This document shows, one piece after another, positions 1 to 9,159 of a DNA stretch of 64,000 bases. The notes below the pieces were generated by a model. That model was not told where the DNA came from. It saw only the letters and a program-made list of their open reading frames with translations, and made no database searches. Source of the stretch: Oscillospiraceae bacterium (GTDB lineage: Bacteria > Bacillota > Clostridia > Oscillospirales > Ruminococcaceae). The position numbers and the translations under genes are program-made. Where the stretch lies: positions 62,001 through 126,000 of the forward strand of contig JAFWDH010000016.1 in assembly GCA_017513135.1 (NCBI GenBank). Reading direction: 5' to 3'. The number at the start of each line of letters is the position of its first letter. Position 1 is the stretch's first letter.

Positions 1-1
1 A

Positions 2-25
2 CTGTAAAGTATTATGGCTTTACAA
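2..25. repeat. Inverted repeat, copy 1 of a two-copy palindromic element
   Basis: An 8-base arm reading CTGTAAAG faces CTTTACAA across an 8-base centre, 33 bases before the Nudix start. The same arms and spacing, with a related centre when read on the opposite strand, recur at 19510-19533. It could be an operator or a weak AT-rich hairpin. The window edge hides what lies upstream. Confidence 0.45.
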
Positions 26-57
26 TATCAGATCAAAGAAAAAGTGAGAAAAGATAC

Positions 58-606
58 ATGAAGAACGTCCCTGAGATATTCCTCGAACTGGAAGATACGG
101 AATGGCCGCTTGATAGCATAGACCATGACCGCCATATCGCCAGAGCTGTAGTGTTCGATGATGACGGATATCTGTATTTCGTTCGCTGCGACCGCGATGA
201 CGCATTCGGCAAGGCCGCATTCCTTGAGACATCCGGAGGCGGGATGGAAGAGGGAGAGTCTCCCGAAGAGGCGGTGATCAGGGAACTGAGGGAGGAGCTC
301 GGCGCCGAGACAGAGATAATCTGCAAGATCGGTATAGTCAGCGACTATTACAATCTCGTGCACAGGCACAACATCAACAACTATTTCCTCTGCAGGGCGC
401 TGTCCTTCGGGAAGAGGCATCTCATGCCGGATGAGATAGACGACTTCCATCTGACGGTCAGAAGGATGCGCATCGAGGAAGCCATAGCGTGGTACCGCAG
501 GTATGCCTGCACCAGGATAGGAAGGCTCATAGCTGCCAGGGAGCTGCCGGTGGTGTTCAAGGCAGCCGAGATACTGCAGCTTGAGAAGGGCAGGGAGGAA
601 GACTGA
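58..606 (+). CDS. Nudix hydrolase
   Basis: A 182-residue protein with a complete Nudix box (GX5EX7REUXEEXGU) at about residues 61-83: the core reads GGMEEGESPEEAVIRELREE. The box binds Mg2+ and supports hydrolysis of a nucleoside diphosphate linked to another group; the substrate cannot be read from the sequence. The C-terminal third (EEAIAWYRRYACTRIG) is not part of the core fold. The stop overlaps the ATG of the rhodanese gene (TGATG), so the two are probably translationally coupled. Only a weak purine-rich stretch precedes this start. Confidence 0.85.
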   Translation: MKNVPEIFLELEDTEWPLDSIDHDRHIARAVVFDDDGYLYFVRCDRDDAFGKAAFLETSGGGMEEGESPEEAVIRELREELGAETEIICKIGIVSDYYNLVHRHNINNYFLCRALSFGKRHLMPDEIDDFHLTVRRMRIEEAIAWYRRYACTRIGRLIAARELPVVFKAAEILQLEKGREED

Positions 607-1022
607 TGGATGCAGGAAGAAAGCTCGGATTCAGGGTGGTGCTGCTCATCTTCCTTGTATGCGCTGCCACGGCCCTTAATCTCTACAACAGGTATCCGCA
701 GAGAAACGGCTTTACGAGGATATCCATGGAGCGAGCCGAAGAACTGATAAACAGCGGCGAAGACCTGATCATAGTCGACGTCAGAGACCTTAAGGAATAT
801 TCGCTGGGACACATTCCCGGAGCCGTCAATATCCCGCTGGAGTCCATAGGCTCGGAAAAGCCTGCCGTTCTTCCGTATATGGACAGCGTGATCCTCGTAT
901 ACTGCAGGACGGGCATCAGGAGCATGAAGGCGTGCAAGGCTCTGACAGAGCTCGGCTATACGAACATAATAGATATCGGCGGCATATTTATGTGGACCGG
1001 CGATAAGGAGACCGGCATCTGA
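606..1022 (+). CDS. Membrane-anchored rhodanese-like protein
   Basis: 138 residues: one N-terminal hydrophobic segment (about residues 8-24) followed by a rhodanese domain. The hallmark DVRD..EY..GHIPGAVNIP motif is present, and the active-site loop CRTGIRS carries the catalytic cysteine, so persulfide/sulfurtransferase activity is plausible. The single anchor suggests the domain lies outside the membrane or is tethered to it, but orientation is not shown. The start ATG overlaps the Nudix stop. Confidence 0.85.
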   Translation: MDAGRKLGFRVVLLIFLVCAATALNLYNRYPQRNGFTRISMERAEELINSGEDLIIVDVRDLKEYSLGHIPGAVNIPLESIGSEKPAVLPYMDSVILVYCRTGIRSMKACKALTELGYTNIIDIGGIFMWTGDKETGI

Positions 1023-1035
1023 AACGGTTAGAGGA

Positions 1036-1929
1036 ATGAAAAGAAAGATACTGCTTGCGATAATGCTCACCGCGCTGACTCTGTCATCCGCGGTATTCTG
1101 CGCGTTCGCGGAAACGGAGGTACCGGAAAATATGAGATCGATCGAGCCTGTCATTGACAGATCCTACGAGAGCTTCCGGCTCAGATGGGAAGAGCCTGAG
1201 GACCTGACCTTCGACCTTTACAGAGTCACCTTGCTCGATGCCGGGGATGAGAACGGCGAAGCGCTGAGCCTTGAATACAGCGGTTCGTTCATAAACGGAG
1301 AGGAGATTGTGCTCTATTACTGTCAGGAGTTCGGCGTCCCGGATCTGATGCGCTTCAGGGTGGAAGCGGTGGAGGGGGATACGGTCACTGCGGAAGGCTT
1401 CACCGAAGCTTTCGATCCGTCCGAGTTCTGGCCGCAGAAGGAGACCCTTCAGTTCGGCACGGATATCCCGGAAGGCTCAGTGATATCAGTTTCAAGCTAC
1501 TCCAGAGGCGAGACCGCTGAGGCGAACTGGTCATACAACGCTGCCAGGTACGGCGGTGAGATGAAGATCTACTACAGCGCCGCGGGACAGCAGGAGAAAG
1601 AGAAGAAGCTCACTAAAGGCGACTGGGATAAGCTCTGGTCCATCCTGCTTAAAGGCCGGATGAAGAGAAAGCATTTCAGCGATCCTTCCGTTGAGGTGCT
1701 GGACGGCAGCAGCAGCGGCATGGAAGTCAGCTGGGACAGCGGAGAGAAGGACATTTCGGGGCTCTACAGATTCGACGCGGACAGCGAGGTCAGGGAAGAA
1801 CTGCAGAGATTCCTTGAGAGAAGAGCCTCGGATCCCTTAAGAAGCTGGGTATTCTGGCTGTTTGCGGCGGCATTGCTGATCCTGGCAGCAGGCGCAGCAG
1901 TTATGATCAGAAGGATGAAACTAAACTGA
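1036..1929 (+). CDS. Secreted, C-terminally membrane-anchored protein of unknown function
   Basis: 297 residues. The first 26 look like a signal peptide (positive MKRK, hydrophobic core, AFA-like cleavage site). The ectodomain is beta-rich and acidic with a fibronectin-like feel (SFRLRWEEPEDLTFDLYRV). The C terminus has a hydrophobic segment (VFWLFAAALLILAAGAA) and a short basic tail, as for a type I anchored surface protein. It follows the rhodanese gene by 13 bases. I do not recognise a named family. Confidence 0.6.
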   Translation: MKRKILLAIMLTALTLSSAVFCAFAETEVPENMRSIEPVIDRSYESFRLRWEEPEDLTFDLYRVTLLDAGDENGEALSLEYSGSFINGEEIVLYYCQEFGVPDLMRFRVEAVEGDTVTAEGFTEAFDPSEFWPQKETLQFGTDIPEGSVISVSSYSRGETAEANWSYNAARYGGEMKIYYSAAGQQEKEKKLTKGDWDKLWSILLKGRMKRKHFSDPSVEVLDGSSSGMEVSWDSGEKDISGLYRFDADSEVREELQRFLERRASDPLRSWVFWLFAAALLILAAGAAVMIRRMKLN

Positions 1930-1966
1930 AGATACTATAGGATGATTCAAGGAGCCCTTGTGACGT

Positions 1967-2740
1967 ATGACTGAGCAGGAGAAAAGGGAAAGGCTCAAAG
2001 CGCAGTGGAAGGCTGAGGAGGAGAACGCTCATATCCACGGCTGGGATTTCTCTCATATCAATGACAGATATGAGGAAGAGAATGACATTCCATGGGACTA
2101 TGAGAAGGTGATACGCGGATATCTCAGGGATGACATGAAGATCCTCGATATGGATACGGGCGGCGGGGAGTTCCTGCTGTCTCTGGGGCATCCGCATGAG
2201 AACACTGCCGCTACGGAGGGATATCCGCCCAACGTAGAGATCTGCCGTGATACCTTAGTGCCTCTCGGGATCGATCTGCGCGAGTGTACCGATGTCTCTT
2301 CTCTTCCTTTTGAGGACGGATCCTTCGACATGATCATAAACCGTCACGGAAGCTTCGATCCCAAGGAGATAAGCCGCGTCCTCAGGAAAGGCGGCCTGTT
2401 CATCACGCAGCAGGTCGGCTGCGACAACGACAGGGATCTTGTTATCTCTGTCCTTCCTGATGCTCCCGTCCCGTTCCCGGACATGAAACTGTCTGTTCAG
2501 AAACAGGCGTTCACGGAAGCGGGATTCAGCATACTCAGGGGCGAGGAGCACTACGGCGCCATCAATTTCTATGACGTCGGCGCCTTCGTATGGTTCGCAA
2601 AGATAATAGAATGGGAGTTTCCCGGTTTTTCGGTCGACAGATGCTTCGACAAGCTGCTCTACATGCAGAGGGACATCGACGTGATCGGCAGGGTAGAGGG
2701 AACGACTCACAGATATCTGATAGTTGCGCGCAAGGACTGA
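1967..2740 (+). CDS. SAM-dependent methyltransferase (class I)
   Basis: 257 residues with a Rossmann methyltransferase core: motif I KILDMDTGGGEFLL, an acidic residue after strand 2 (TEGYPPN), SLPFEDGSFDMIINR (motif IV region) and VLRKGGLFITQQ (post-motif). This resembles the Methyltransf_11 group. The motif I acid-glycine pattern is slightly unusual (DMDTGGGE for the common DxGxGxG). The substrate is unknown. The AAGGAG sits 12 bases before the ATG. Confidence 0.75.
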   Translation: MTEQEKRERLKAQWKAEEENAHIHGWDFSHINDRYEEENDIPWDYEKVIRGYLRDDMKILDMDTGGGEFLLSLGHPHENTAATEGYPPNVEICRDTLVPLGIDLRECTDVSSLPFEDGSFDMIINRHGSFDPKEISRVLRKGGLFITQQVGCDNDRDLVISVLPDAPVPFPDMKLSVQKQAFTEAGFSILRGEEHYGAINFYDVGAFVWFAKIIEWEFPGFSVDRCFDKLLYMQRDIDVIGRVEGTTHRYLIVARKD

Positions 2741-2761
2741 GCGATTTTGGGGAGATCAAAA

Positions 2762-3421
2762 ATGAAATACCTGTTCCTGGCGATCTTTATCGCTGCCTCA
2801 TGCTTTCATCTGTATTACTGCCATGAATATGAACACAAAAAGAGGCTCCTGACGAAGCCTCTTCTGATACTGTCTTTGCTGCTGTTCTATGTCACGTCTT
2901 CCGAAGAGCCTTCCAAAGTGCTGGTCATCGCGCTGTTATGCAGCTGGATAGGCGACATCCTCCTCATGAAGACATCGGATCTGTGGCTGGTCGCGGGAGG
3001 TGCCTTCTTCATCGCGGCGCATGTGATGCTGATCATCCACTTCAGCGGAATACCCTTCGCTTCGGGGATACCGCTGCTGGTGATCGCGCTTGAGACGGCT
3101 CTGCTGCTCTATTTGTCTTTCAGGACCATAAAAAGGCTCGGCAGCAGGCCAGGAAAGATACTGAGCGGACTTCTTTTCATGTATCTGATCATCAACTCGG
3201 TCATGAACATCTTCGCTCTCAACAGGCTTATCGCACATCCGGGACCTGCCTCTGCTCTTGCTGTGTTCGGAGCGATAAATTTCTTTCTGTCGGACTGCGC
3301 TCTTTTCCTGCTTATCTACTGCGATGATCCGCCGTATGTATACAGAAGGAACTTCACCATCATGCTGACATATCTTCTGGCGGAATCGATGATAGTCATG
3401 AGCGCGCTCATCGGTCAGTGA
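2762..3421 (+). CDS. YhhN/TMEM86-family membrane protein
   Basis: About 219 residues with seven to eight hydrophobic segments. The early TKPLL and later SWIGDILLM motifs are typical of the YhhN family, whose animal members are lysoplasmalogenases; bacterial function is less certain. I chose the ATG at 2762 because GGGGAG lies 7 bases upstream; an in-frame TTG at 2747 has no such spacing. Confidence 0.7.
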   Translation: MKYLFLAIFIAASCFHLYYCHEYEHKKRLLTKPLLILSLLLFYVTSSEEPSKVLVIALLCSWIGDILLMKTSDLWLVAGGAFFIAAHVMLIIHFSGIPFASGIPLLVIALETALLLYLSFRTIKRLGSRPGKILSGLLFMYLIINSVMNIFALNRLIAHPGPASALAVFGAINFFLSDCALFLLIYCDDPPYVYRRNFTIMLTYLLAESMIVMSALIGQ

Positions 3422-3458
3422 GATCAGACGATTTTTTCGGGGAAACAGGAGGATCGAT

Positions 3459-4112
3459 ATGATGACAGGCTACTGCGGGATAAACTGCGAAAACTGCGGA
3501 AATTACCTTAAGAACGCCAACTGCCTCGGGTGCAGGGTCGACCAGGAGATGATAAGCGACTGCGACATCCGCGACTGCTGCAAGGAAAAGGGCGTCGAAT
3601 ACTGCGGACTCTGTCCGGATTTTTCCTGTGAGAAGATCGAGATGTTCTACAGCGGCAGATCGCAGTACACATACGCAAAAGCCGCAATGATCGAGATGAA
3701 AGCTGCAATGGAAAAGAAAGATCCCCAAAAGACCGTTAAGGTCGTCGCGGCAGTCATACGGGACGGGGACCGGGTATTCGCCACGCAGCGGGGCTACGGG
3801 GATTACAAGGACTGGTGGGAGTTTCCCGGCGGAAAGGTCGAGGAAGGCGAGATGCCTCAGCAGGCTCTCGTCAGGGAGATAAGGGAAGAGCTTGATACGC
3901 AGATAGCGGTAGGGGACTTCATAGCATGCATAGAGCATGATTATCCGGAGTTCCATCTCAGCATGAACTGTTACTGGGCTGCCGTTGCGTCAGGAGACCT
4001 GACTCTTCTGGAGCACGAGTCATCGAAATGGATACCGCTGGACGATCTCGACAGTGTTGACTGGCTTCCCGCTGACAGGAAGCTTCTGCCTCTGCTGAAC
4101 ACCGATACCTGA
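3459..4112 (+). CDS. Fusion: cysteine-rich DUF3795-like domain + MutT-type Nudix hydrolase
   Basis: 217 residues. Residues 1 to about 75 are cysteine-rich (CGINCENCGNYL, CLGC, CCKEKGVEYCGLCPDFSC), matching the DUF3795 pattern of probable metal-binding modules. Residues about 88-217 are a Nudix domain with box GGKVEEGEMPQQALVREIRE and the WWEFPGGK lead-in seen in 8-oxo-dGTP/CTP pyrophosphohydrolases of the MutT type. A sanitising role is therefore likely for the second half. The reading frame is continuous through the junction, so this is a true fusion in this sequence. Confidence 0.8.
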   Translation: MMTGYCGINCENCGNYLKNANCLGCRVDQEMISDCDIRDCCKEKGVEYCGLCPDFSCEKIEMFYSGRSQYTYAKAAMIEMKAAMEKKDPQKTVKVVAAVIRDGDRVFATQRGYGDYKDWWEFPGGKVEEGEMPQQALVREIREELDTQIAVGDFIACIEHDYPEFHLSMNCYWAAVASGDLTLLEHESSKWIPLDDLDSVDWLPADRKLLPLLNTDT

Positions 4113-4161
4113 AGGATGATTATTAACATACACAGTTCTGACCGATACGGAGATCTGAAAA

Positions 4162-4824
4162 ATGAGCGATAAGATCGAAAACGGCGCGGTGCCGTACGGA
4201 ACAGCGCCTATCGCGGATGCCGGCAGCATTCCGTTTCCTGCTTACAGGGGCAGTGAGCCGTACATATTCGTAAGCTATGCGCACGCTGACAGTCCCAGAG
4301 TCTTTGAAGAGATAAAGAGATTCAGGGATGCTGGCTATAACGTCTGGTACGATGAAGGCATATCTCCCGGCATGGGATGGTCCGACCAGATAGCCAACGC
4401 ACTGTCCGGCTGTTCCGCCTTCGTGGTCATGCTTACGCCGGTATCGGCGCCGAGAGAGAACGTCAACAATGAGATAGAGTACGCCCTCGACGAGCAGAAG
4501 CCATTTCTGGCCATCCATCTGGAGCCTACGGAGCTGACTCCGGGACAGAGACTGCGCATGGGAAGGAAACAGGCCATCCTCCGCTACAGGATGTCGGAGG
4601 AAGAGTATCAGAGAAAGATAGAGGAAGCCTTCTCAGGTTTCGGGATCGGGAAGAACAGCGCCGCTGACGAGGCTCCTTCCGCAAAGGAAGAGAAGACTGA
4701 CGCGAAAGAGATCACTATAGAAGCACTCGATAAGATGGTTGAGAACTATCTCAGGAAACTCGGCGGCGGAAAAGTCGCCACCTACCGCAGGGAAGATGAC
4801 GAAAGTTCTGAAAAGGAGAAGTGA
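4162..4824 (+). CDS. TIR-domain protein
   Basis: 220 residues. A TIR fold covers about residues 32-160: PYIFVSYAHADS (strand A), GYNVWYDEGISPGMGW (BB loop), CSAFVVMLTPVSAPRENVNNEIEYAL (helix with the conserved glutamate expected for NAD+ cleavage) and KPFLAIHLEP. The C-terminal 50 residues are charged and likely disordered. There is no signal peptide. Bacterial TIR proteins are often NADases in defence or signalling; which applies here is not shown. The stop overlaps the region of the next start, linking it to the zinc-ribbon gene. Confidence 0.8.
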   Translation: MSDKIENGAVPYGTAPIADAGSIPFPAYRGSEPYIFVSYAHADSPRVFEEIKRFRDAGYNVWYDEGISPGMGWSDQIANALSGCSAFVVMLTPVSAPRENVNNEIEYALDEQKPFLAIHLEPTELTPGQRLRMGRKQAILRYRMSEEEYQRKIEEAFSGFGIGKNSAADEAPSAKEEKTDAKEITIEALDKMVENYLRKLGGGKVATYRREDDESSEKEK

Positions 4825-4829
4825 TCATA

Positions 4830-5636
4830 ATGAGTTCTGAAATGTGGATATGTCCGGAGTGCGGATACGATAAGAACGGCGGCAATTTCTGCGACAGATG
4901 CGCCACTCCCAGGCCGCGCGCTTCCATTTTTGAGTTTCCGGGCGATTTCGATATCAGCGAAGGCACCCTTACAGAGATCTCCTGGTCGACCATCATGTCC
5001 GGAATGATGGCATACAGCATGGAAAAGTACTACACTTCCCTGAAGTGGGAGGATGACGGCACGGTGACTCTTCAGGACATCGAGGAGATGCAGTATGAGA
5101 GCAGGAGCACGATGACATACAAGCCGGATCCCGAAACGGCGGAGAAGCTGAGGCAGATGGTGTCCGGGTCTGACGTCCCGTCATGGAGCCGGTACAAGTT
5201 CGACTACACCAGGGAACCCATGGTTATGGACAGGTCGGTCAGCAGGACGCTGAGACTGAGCTACAGAAAGAACGGAACGGACGGACCTGAAAAGCAGGTA
5301 TCGGTGGACATGGAAGCCGCGGTCCAGAACGGAAAGCGCGATCAGCTTCTTGAGATGACGGAGATCCTCAATTCGATGACGGATGAAAGGTTCCTCATCG
5401 GCAGCAAGGAAGAAGTTCTGACCATGCCCAACGGGATGCGCAAGTCTGACTATCTGAAGATGATTTCCGGCGGAATGATCAATAATGTCCCCGTCACGGA
5501 GCCTTCCGTGAACGCCGGCAATGCCGGCGATGACAGGGAGCCCGGAGAGGGAGAGTGGAAATGCCCCTCCTGCGGTACGGTCTGTACCGGTAAATTCTGC
5601 TTTGAATGCGGTTCCGCGCGGCCCGATGATGCATGA
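4830..5636 (+). CDS. Protein with zinc ribbons at both ends
   Basis: About 268 residues. The N terminus has a four-cysteine ribbon (CPECGYDKNGGNFCDRCATP) and the C terminus another (CPSCGTVCTGKFCFECG). The middle domain contains EDDGTV...PDPETAEKL...DVPSWSRY, which resembles the C-terminal part of the protein at 18224. Function unknown. The ATG at 4830 is preferred over GTG at 4821 because GGAG ends 11 bases before it rather than 2. It is probably co-translated with the TIR gene. Confidence 0.65.
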   Translation: MSSEMWICPECGYDKNGGNFCDRCATPRPRASIFEFPGDFDISEGTLTEISWSTIMSGMMAYSMEKYYTSLKWEDDGTVTLQDIEEMQYESRSTMTYKPDPETAEKLRQMVSGSDVPSWSRYKFDYTREPMVMDRSVSRTLRLSYRKNGTDGPEKQVSVDMEAAVQNGKRDQLLEMTEILNSMTDERFLIGSKEEVLTMPNGMRKSDYLKMISGGMINNVPVTEPSVNAGNAGDDREPGEGEWKCPSCGTVCTGKFCFECGSARPDDA

Positions 5637-5665
5637 ACATATGCCTGCAGCAACAGGAGAAAAAG

Positions 5666-7012
5666 ATGGAACAGAGAGAGCCTCTTGTAACGAACATTTT
5701 CACCGCCGACCCTTCCGCGCATGTGTTTGACGGGAAGATCTATGTGTACCCGTCTCATGACATCCCTCATGACGGTGAGGACGACGATGACGGCGGCGAG
5801 TACATAATGGAGGACTATCACGTCCTTTCCATGGATAGCCTGGATTCCGCCTGCACCGACAACGGGGAAGCCCTTCACATGAGGGACGTGCCCTGGGTCG
5901 GAAGGCAGATGTGGGCTCCTGACTGCGCCTGCAGGGATGGGAAATACTATCTTTACTTCCCGGCAAAGGACAAGAATGACGTCTTCCGCATAGGAGTCGC
6001 AGTCAGCGGCAGCCCGACCGGTCCCTTCACAGCGGAGCCTGAACCCATAAAGGACAGCATGAGCATAGACCCTACGGTATTCCGCGACGATGACGGCAGA
6101 TACTACATGTACGCAGGCGGACTCTGGGGAGGACAGCTTGAGCGGTGGCAGACCGGCGAGTACAGAGCCGATCCGGATCCGGTCGACGAGAACGGTCCCG
6201 CGCTGGGACCGCTGTTCGCGGAGCTTGCGGATGACATGAAGTCCTTTAAGGAAAAGCCCGTTATGGTGACGATCCTGGATGAGAACAGGGAGCCGGTAAA
6301 AGCCGGCGACGAGGACCGCAGGTACTTCGAGGGCCCCTGGATGCACAAATACAAAGGCCTTTACTATCTGTCATATTCGACAGGCACCACGCACTGCATA
6401 GTCTACGCGACATCTGAGGATCCCGCCGGGCCCTTTACGTTCCGCGGAAAGATACTTGAGCCTGTCATCGGCTGGACGACGCATCACTCGATAGTCGAGA
6501 TCGGGGGCAGATGGTATCTCTTCTATCACGACTGCGAGCTCTCGCACGGGATCAATCACAGAAGGTGCGTGAAGTACACCGAGCTCTTCTTCAATGAGGA
6601 CGGCACCATCGATACGGTCTCCCCGTACGATGACAGGGCTGTTCTCGCAGACTGCATAGATTGGCTCGACGGCTATCTTCTCAAGAAGAAAGGCGTCACA
6701 AAGGACCGTCAGGAGGAATGGAACTGGATCAGGTACCATGTCGGCGGAAAGATGTTCGCCGCTGTGTGCCTGGACGACATAGACAGGCCCGTGTACATAA
6801 CCCTGAAGCTGGATCCCGTCGAGGGAGAATTCTGGCGCGGACAGTATGAGGACATAATCCCCGGGTATTACATGAACAAGCAGCATTGGAACTCAATAAA
6901 GGTCACCGGAAAGGTGCCTTATCAGACAGCCGTGGACCTTCTGGACAGAGCCTATCTGACCGTGCTTAACGGATTGAGCAAGAAGAAGCAGCGTGAGATC
7001 CTGGGAAGGTGA
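5666..7012 (+). CDS. Glycoside hydrolase family 43 enzyme
   Basis: 448 residues from the ATG at 5666 (AGGAG 6 bases upstream; an ATG at 5633 overlapping the previous stop has no site). The five-bladed GH43 triad is visible: catalytic base Asp15 in TADPSAHVFDGK, pKa-modulating Asp135 in SIDPTVFRDDDG and general acid Glu222 in FEGPWMHKYKGLYYLSYSTG. The family contains xylosidases and arabinofuranosidases/arabinanases. No signal peptide is seen, so an intracellular oligosaccharide is the likely substrate. The region after about residue 330 probably forms a C-terminal accessory domain. Confidence 0.88.
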   Translation: MEQREPLVTNIFTADPSAHVFDGKIYVYPSHDIPHDGEDDDDGGEYIMEDYHVLSMDSLDSACTDNGEALHMRDVPWVGRQMWAPDCACRDGKYYLYFPAKDKNDVFRIGVAVSGSPTGPFTAEPEPIKDSMSIDPTVFRDDDGRYYMYAGGLWGGQLERWQTGEYRADPDPVDENGPALGPLFAELADDMKSFKEKPVMVTILDENREPVKAGDEDRRYFEGPWMHKYKGLYYLSYSTGTTHCIVYATSEDPAGPFTFRGKILEPVIGWTTHHSIVEIGGRWYLFYHDCELSHGINHRRCVKYTELFFNEDGTIDTVSPYDDRAVLADCIDWLDGYLLKKKGVTKDRQEEWNWIRYHVGGKMFAAVCLDDIDRPVYITLKLDPVEGEFWRGQYEDIIPGYYMNKQHWNSIKVTGKVPYQTAVDLLDRAYLTVLNGLSKKKQREILGR

Positions 7013-7027
7013 CGGCAGGAGAGAGAA

Positions 7028-7432
7028 ATGGAAAGACCGACTATTGATGAGCTTCTTGAGAGACCGTACTGGATAGTTGATATCCTCCCGAAGCAGGTCC
7101 CGGCCGACAGCCCGGGGCAGTACTTCCGCATAGAGGAATACTGGACTTCAGATGAGCAGTTCACCGCTATCAAGCAGAAACACATAGATCTGGTCCTCAG
7201 GCTCAACTGCTACGCGGACATCTCGCTTGATGAGGAGGATGAGTTGAATCCGTCTCCCTCGCGGATAGCGAAGGAGATGAAGGACAGGTACGTATGCATT
7301 CTGACAGGCAGCTCCATGATAGTGTCGCAGCCGGATGAGACCTACCTCACCGTCTATGATCCCGATGATGAGCTTCTGGACCTTATCAGAGACCTGGCCT
7401 TCTCGGTGGGCATGTTCGTGTGGCAGCCGTGA
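7028..7432 (+). CDS. Hypothetical protein
   Basis: 134 residues, acidic, no membrane segment and no motif that I recognise. It follows GH43 by 15 bases with a purine-rich ribosome site (GGAGAGAG), so it is probably co-transcribed. The C-terminal YLTVYDPDDELLDLIRDLA segment looks like a strand-helix pair. Confidence 0.55.
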   Translation: MERPTIDELLERPYWIVDILPKQVPADSPGQYFRIEEYWTSDEQFTAIKQKHIDLVLRLNCYADISLDEEDELNPSPSRIAKEMKDRYVCILTGSSMIVSQPDETYLTVYDPDDELLDLIRDLAFSVGMFVWQP

Positions 7433-7482
7433 ATGACCGGGGTCAGACAGGATGATTTAAGTTTTGCGTATGGTTAAGAGAT

Positions 7483-7890
7483 ATGATGTGGAAATGCCCG
7501 AAATGCGGAAGGGAATTTGAAAGGCAGGGACAGGAGCATTACTGCGTAAAGCCGCAGACCATAGACGAGTACATCGCCCTGCAGGATGAGAGCGTACAGC
7601 CTGAGCTGAATGAGATCAGGTCCATACTTCGGAATGCGCTGCCGGAGGCTGAGGAGCACATCTCATGGTCGATGCCTACTTACTGGAAGGGAAGGAACAT
7701 AATTCACTTCGCGGCATCAAAGAAGCATCTCGGACTGTATCCGGGAGGCGATGCGACTGCTGAGTTCGCTTCCGAGCTGGAAGGCTTCGATGTAAGCAAA
7801 GGAACCATCAGGATCCCATACGGCACGGAGATCCCTTCAGGCCTGATCGCCCGCATAGCAAGATGGTGCCTGGAACGGTACTCGAAATAG
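7483..7890 (+). CDS. DUF1801-like protein with N-terminal zinc knuckle
   Basis: 135 residues. The N terminus has WKCPKCGREFE..GQEHYC, a short metal-binding knuckle. The rest (IDEYIALQD..LNEIRSILRNALPEAEEHISWSMPTYW) matches the DUF1801/YdhG group, whose SMPTYWKGRNIIHFAASKKHLGLYP-type pattern is continuous here in parts. Members include a Bacillus protein linked to frataxin-like iron handling; that role is not shown here. ATG at 7483 or 7486 could both serve. Confidence 0.7.
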   Translation: MMWKCPKCGREFERQGQEHYCVKPQTIDEYIALQDESVQPELNEIRSILRNALPEAEEHISWSMPTYWKGRNIIHFAASKKHLGLYPGGDATAEFASELEGFDVSKGTIRIPYGTEIPSGLIARIARWCLERYSK

Positions 7891-7916
7891 AAGAATCAGA
7901 AAGGAACAGACACAGG

Positions 7917-9140
7917 ATGACTGTATTCACTGACAGGAACACCGGAATGGAGCTTATCTGCGGGATACTCCCGGAAGGCTTTGTTACCGACGCGTTCACC
8001 GAGATGGAGAACTTTGAGACCAACCGCCTTCTGAGGGTGACCGCAAAAGCCATCAAGGGCGGCTGCAGCATCTATTACCGCACCGGAGACACCTATATAT
8101 TCAACAAGACGAATATGGCGGGATTCTTCCAGCACGTCGCGGGCTCTCCGGAATCCAGGGAGAACGGCAACTACATGGTCAACTCGTTCCCGACCATACG
8201 GCAGCAGCTCGACGGGTTCGCTTCCAGGCTTGCCGGAAAACAGATAACGGGAAGCGCATACTATCAGCTCTCGGACATGCTGGCCGGAAAGGCGAACAGG
8301 GAATTCGACCGTCAGATAAATGAGTCTCTCAGTGAGATGCAGATGGGAGCAAGCATCGCCTCGATGTCTGTTACCACTATAGTGCGCAACTATCTCACTG
8401 ACGGAAGCTTCGGCATCTATGAGAACGGTGACAGGATCATCGCCGTATGCATGTACAGGGTAGGCCTTGAGACGGATCTCGTTCAGGGACCCGCGACGAT
8501 AATGGAGAACCTTACTAACGAGCCCTACTCAAAGGCGACTCCCGTCTTTGGGGCGATTCAGTCCCAGGCCGCCTGGAACATCCCTTATATCACATACATG
8601 ATCACGAACGACAAGGCCGATATCACGGCATTCATGACCTTCGCTCAGACCGTGGACCTGACGGATCAGCTCCGCGGCTACCGCGACCGGATCCATCAGG
8701 AAGTCGTGGCTTATCAGACACAGGTGGCGCAGATGCAGACGATGCAGACCAATGCGATGATCAGCACGATGTGGGCTCAGCAGCAGCAGGCCTGGGCAGC
8801 CAGCGACCGCCTGAGGGATTCTCTCAGCAGAGACCTCGACAGTTTCCACAACAGCCTCAACCAGACCATGGCTCAGAACGACCGGCGCATTTTCAGCCAG
8901 GGAAGCTTCAGCAGCGGCGGGGAATCGTCGGATGACCGAATCCAGAGATGGAGACACGAGTCCATGATGGGAGTCGACACTTATACCAGAGACGACGGCA
9001 CAGAGGTCGAATACGACAATGCAGCGGACAGAGTCTTTGAAAGCAACCTCGACAGCACCCAGCACTTCGGGACGCGCCATTACTATGACGACTTCGTTCC
9101 CGACGGCTGGCACGAGATACATAAGAAAGACGGCCGATAA
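7917..9140 (+). CDS. Hypothetical protein with beta-rich N terminus and glutamine-rich helix
   Basis: 407 residues from ATG 7917 (AAGGA 11 bases upstream); an upstream ATG at 7863 would overlap the previous gene by 28 bases. The N-terminal half looks like alternating strands. Residues about 265-325 form a Q/M/D-rich helical stretch (YQTQVAQMQTMQTNAMISTM) and the tail is acidic with YTRDDGTEVEYDN. No signal peptide or anchor. I do not recognise a family. It is followed after 19 bases by the phosphatase gene. Confidence 0.55.
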   Translation: MTVFTDRNTGMELICGILPEGFVTDAFTEMENFETNRLLRVTAKAIKGGCSIYYRTGDTYIFNKTNMAGFFQHVAGSPESRENGNYMVNSFPTIRQQLDGFASRLAGKQITGSAYYQLSDMLAGKANREFDRQINESLSEMQMGASIASMSVTTIVRNYLTDGSFGIYENGDRIIAVCMYRVGLETDLVQGPATIMENLTNEPYSKATPVFGAIQSQAAWNIPYITYMITNDKADITAFMTFAQTVDLTDQLRGYRDRIHQEVVAYQTQVAQMQTMQTNAMISTMWAQQQQAWAASDRLRDSLSRDLDSFHNSLNQTMAQNDRRIFSQGSFSSGGESSDDRIQRWRHESMMGVDTYTRDDGTEVEYDNAADRVFESNLDSTQHFGTRHYYDDFVPDGWHEIHKKDGR

Positions 9141-9159
9141 CACCAGAAGGAGGCAGGAC

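Noticed and set aside
381..1154. Long minus-strand frames opposite good genes (also 10055-11008, 53200-54567, 61249-62046)
   Set aside because: They lie opposite well-supported genes with clear motifs, and lack ribosome sites and recognisable domains. They are frame shadows caused by codon bias.
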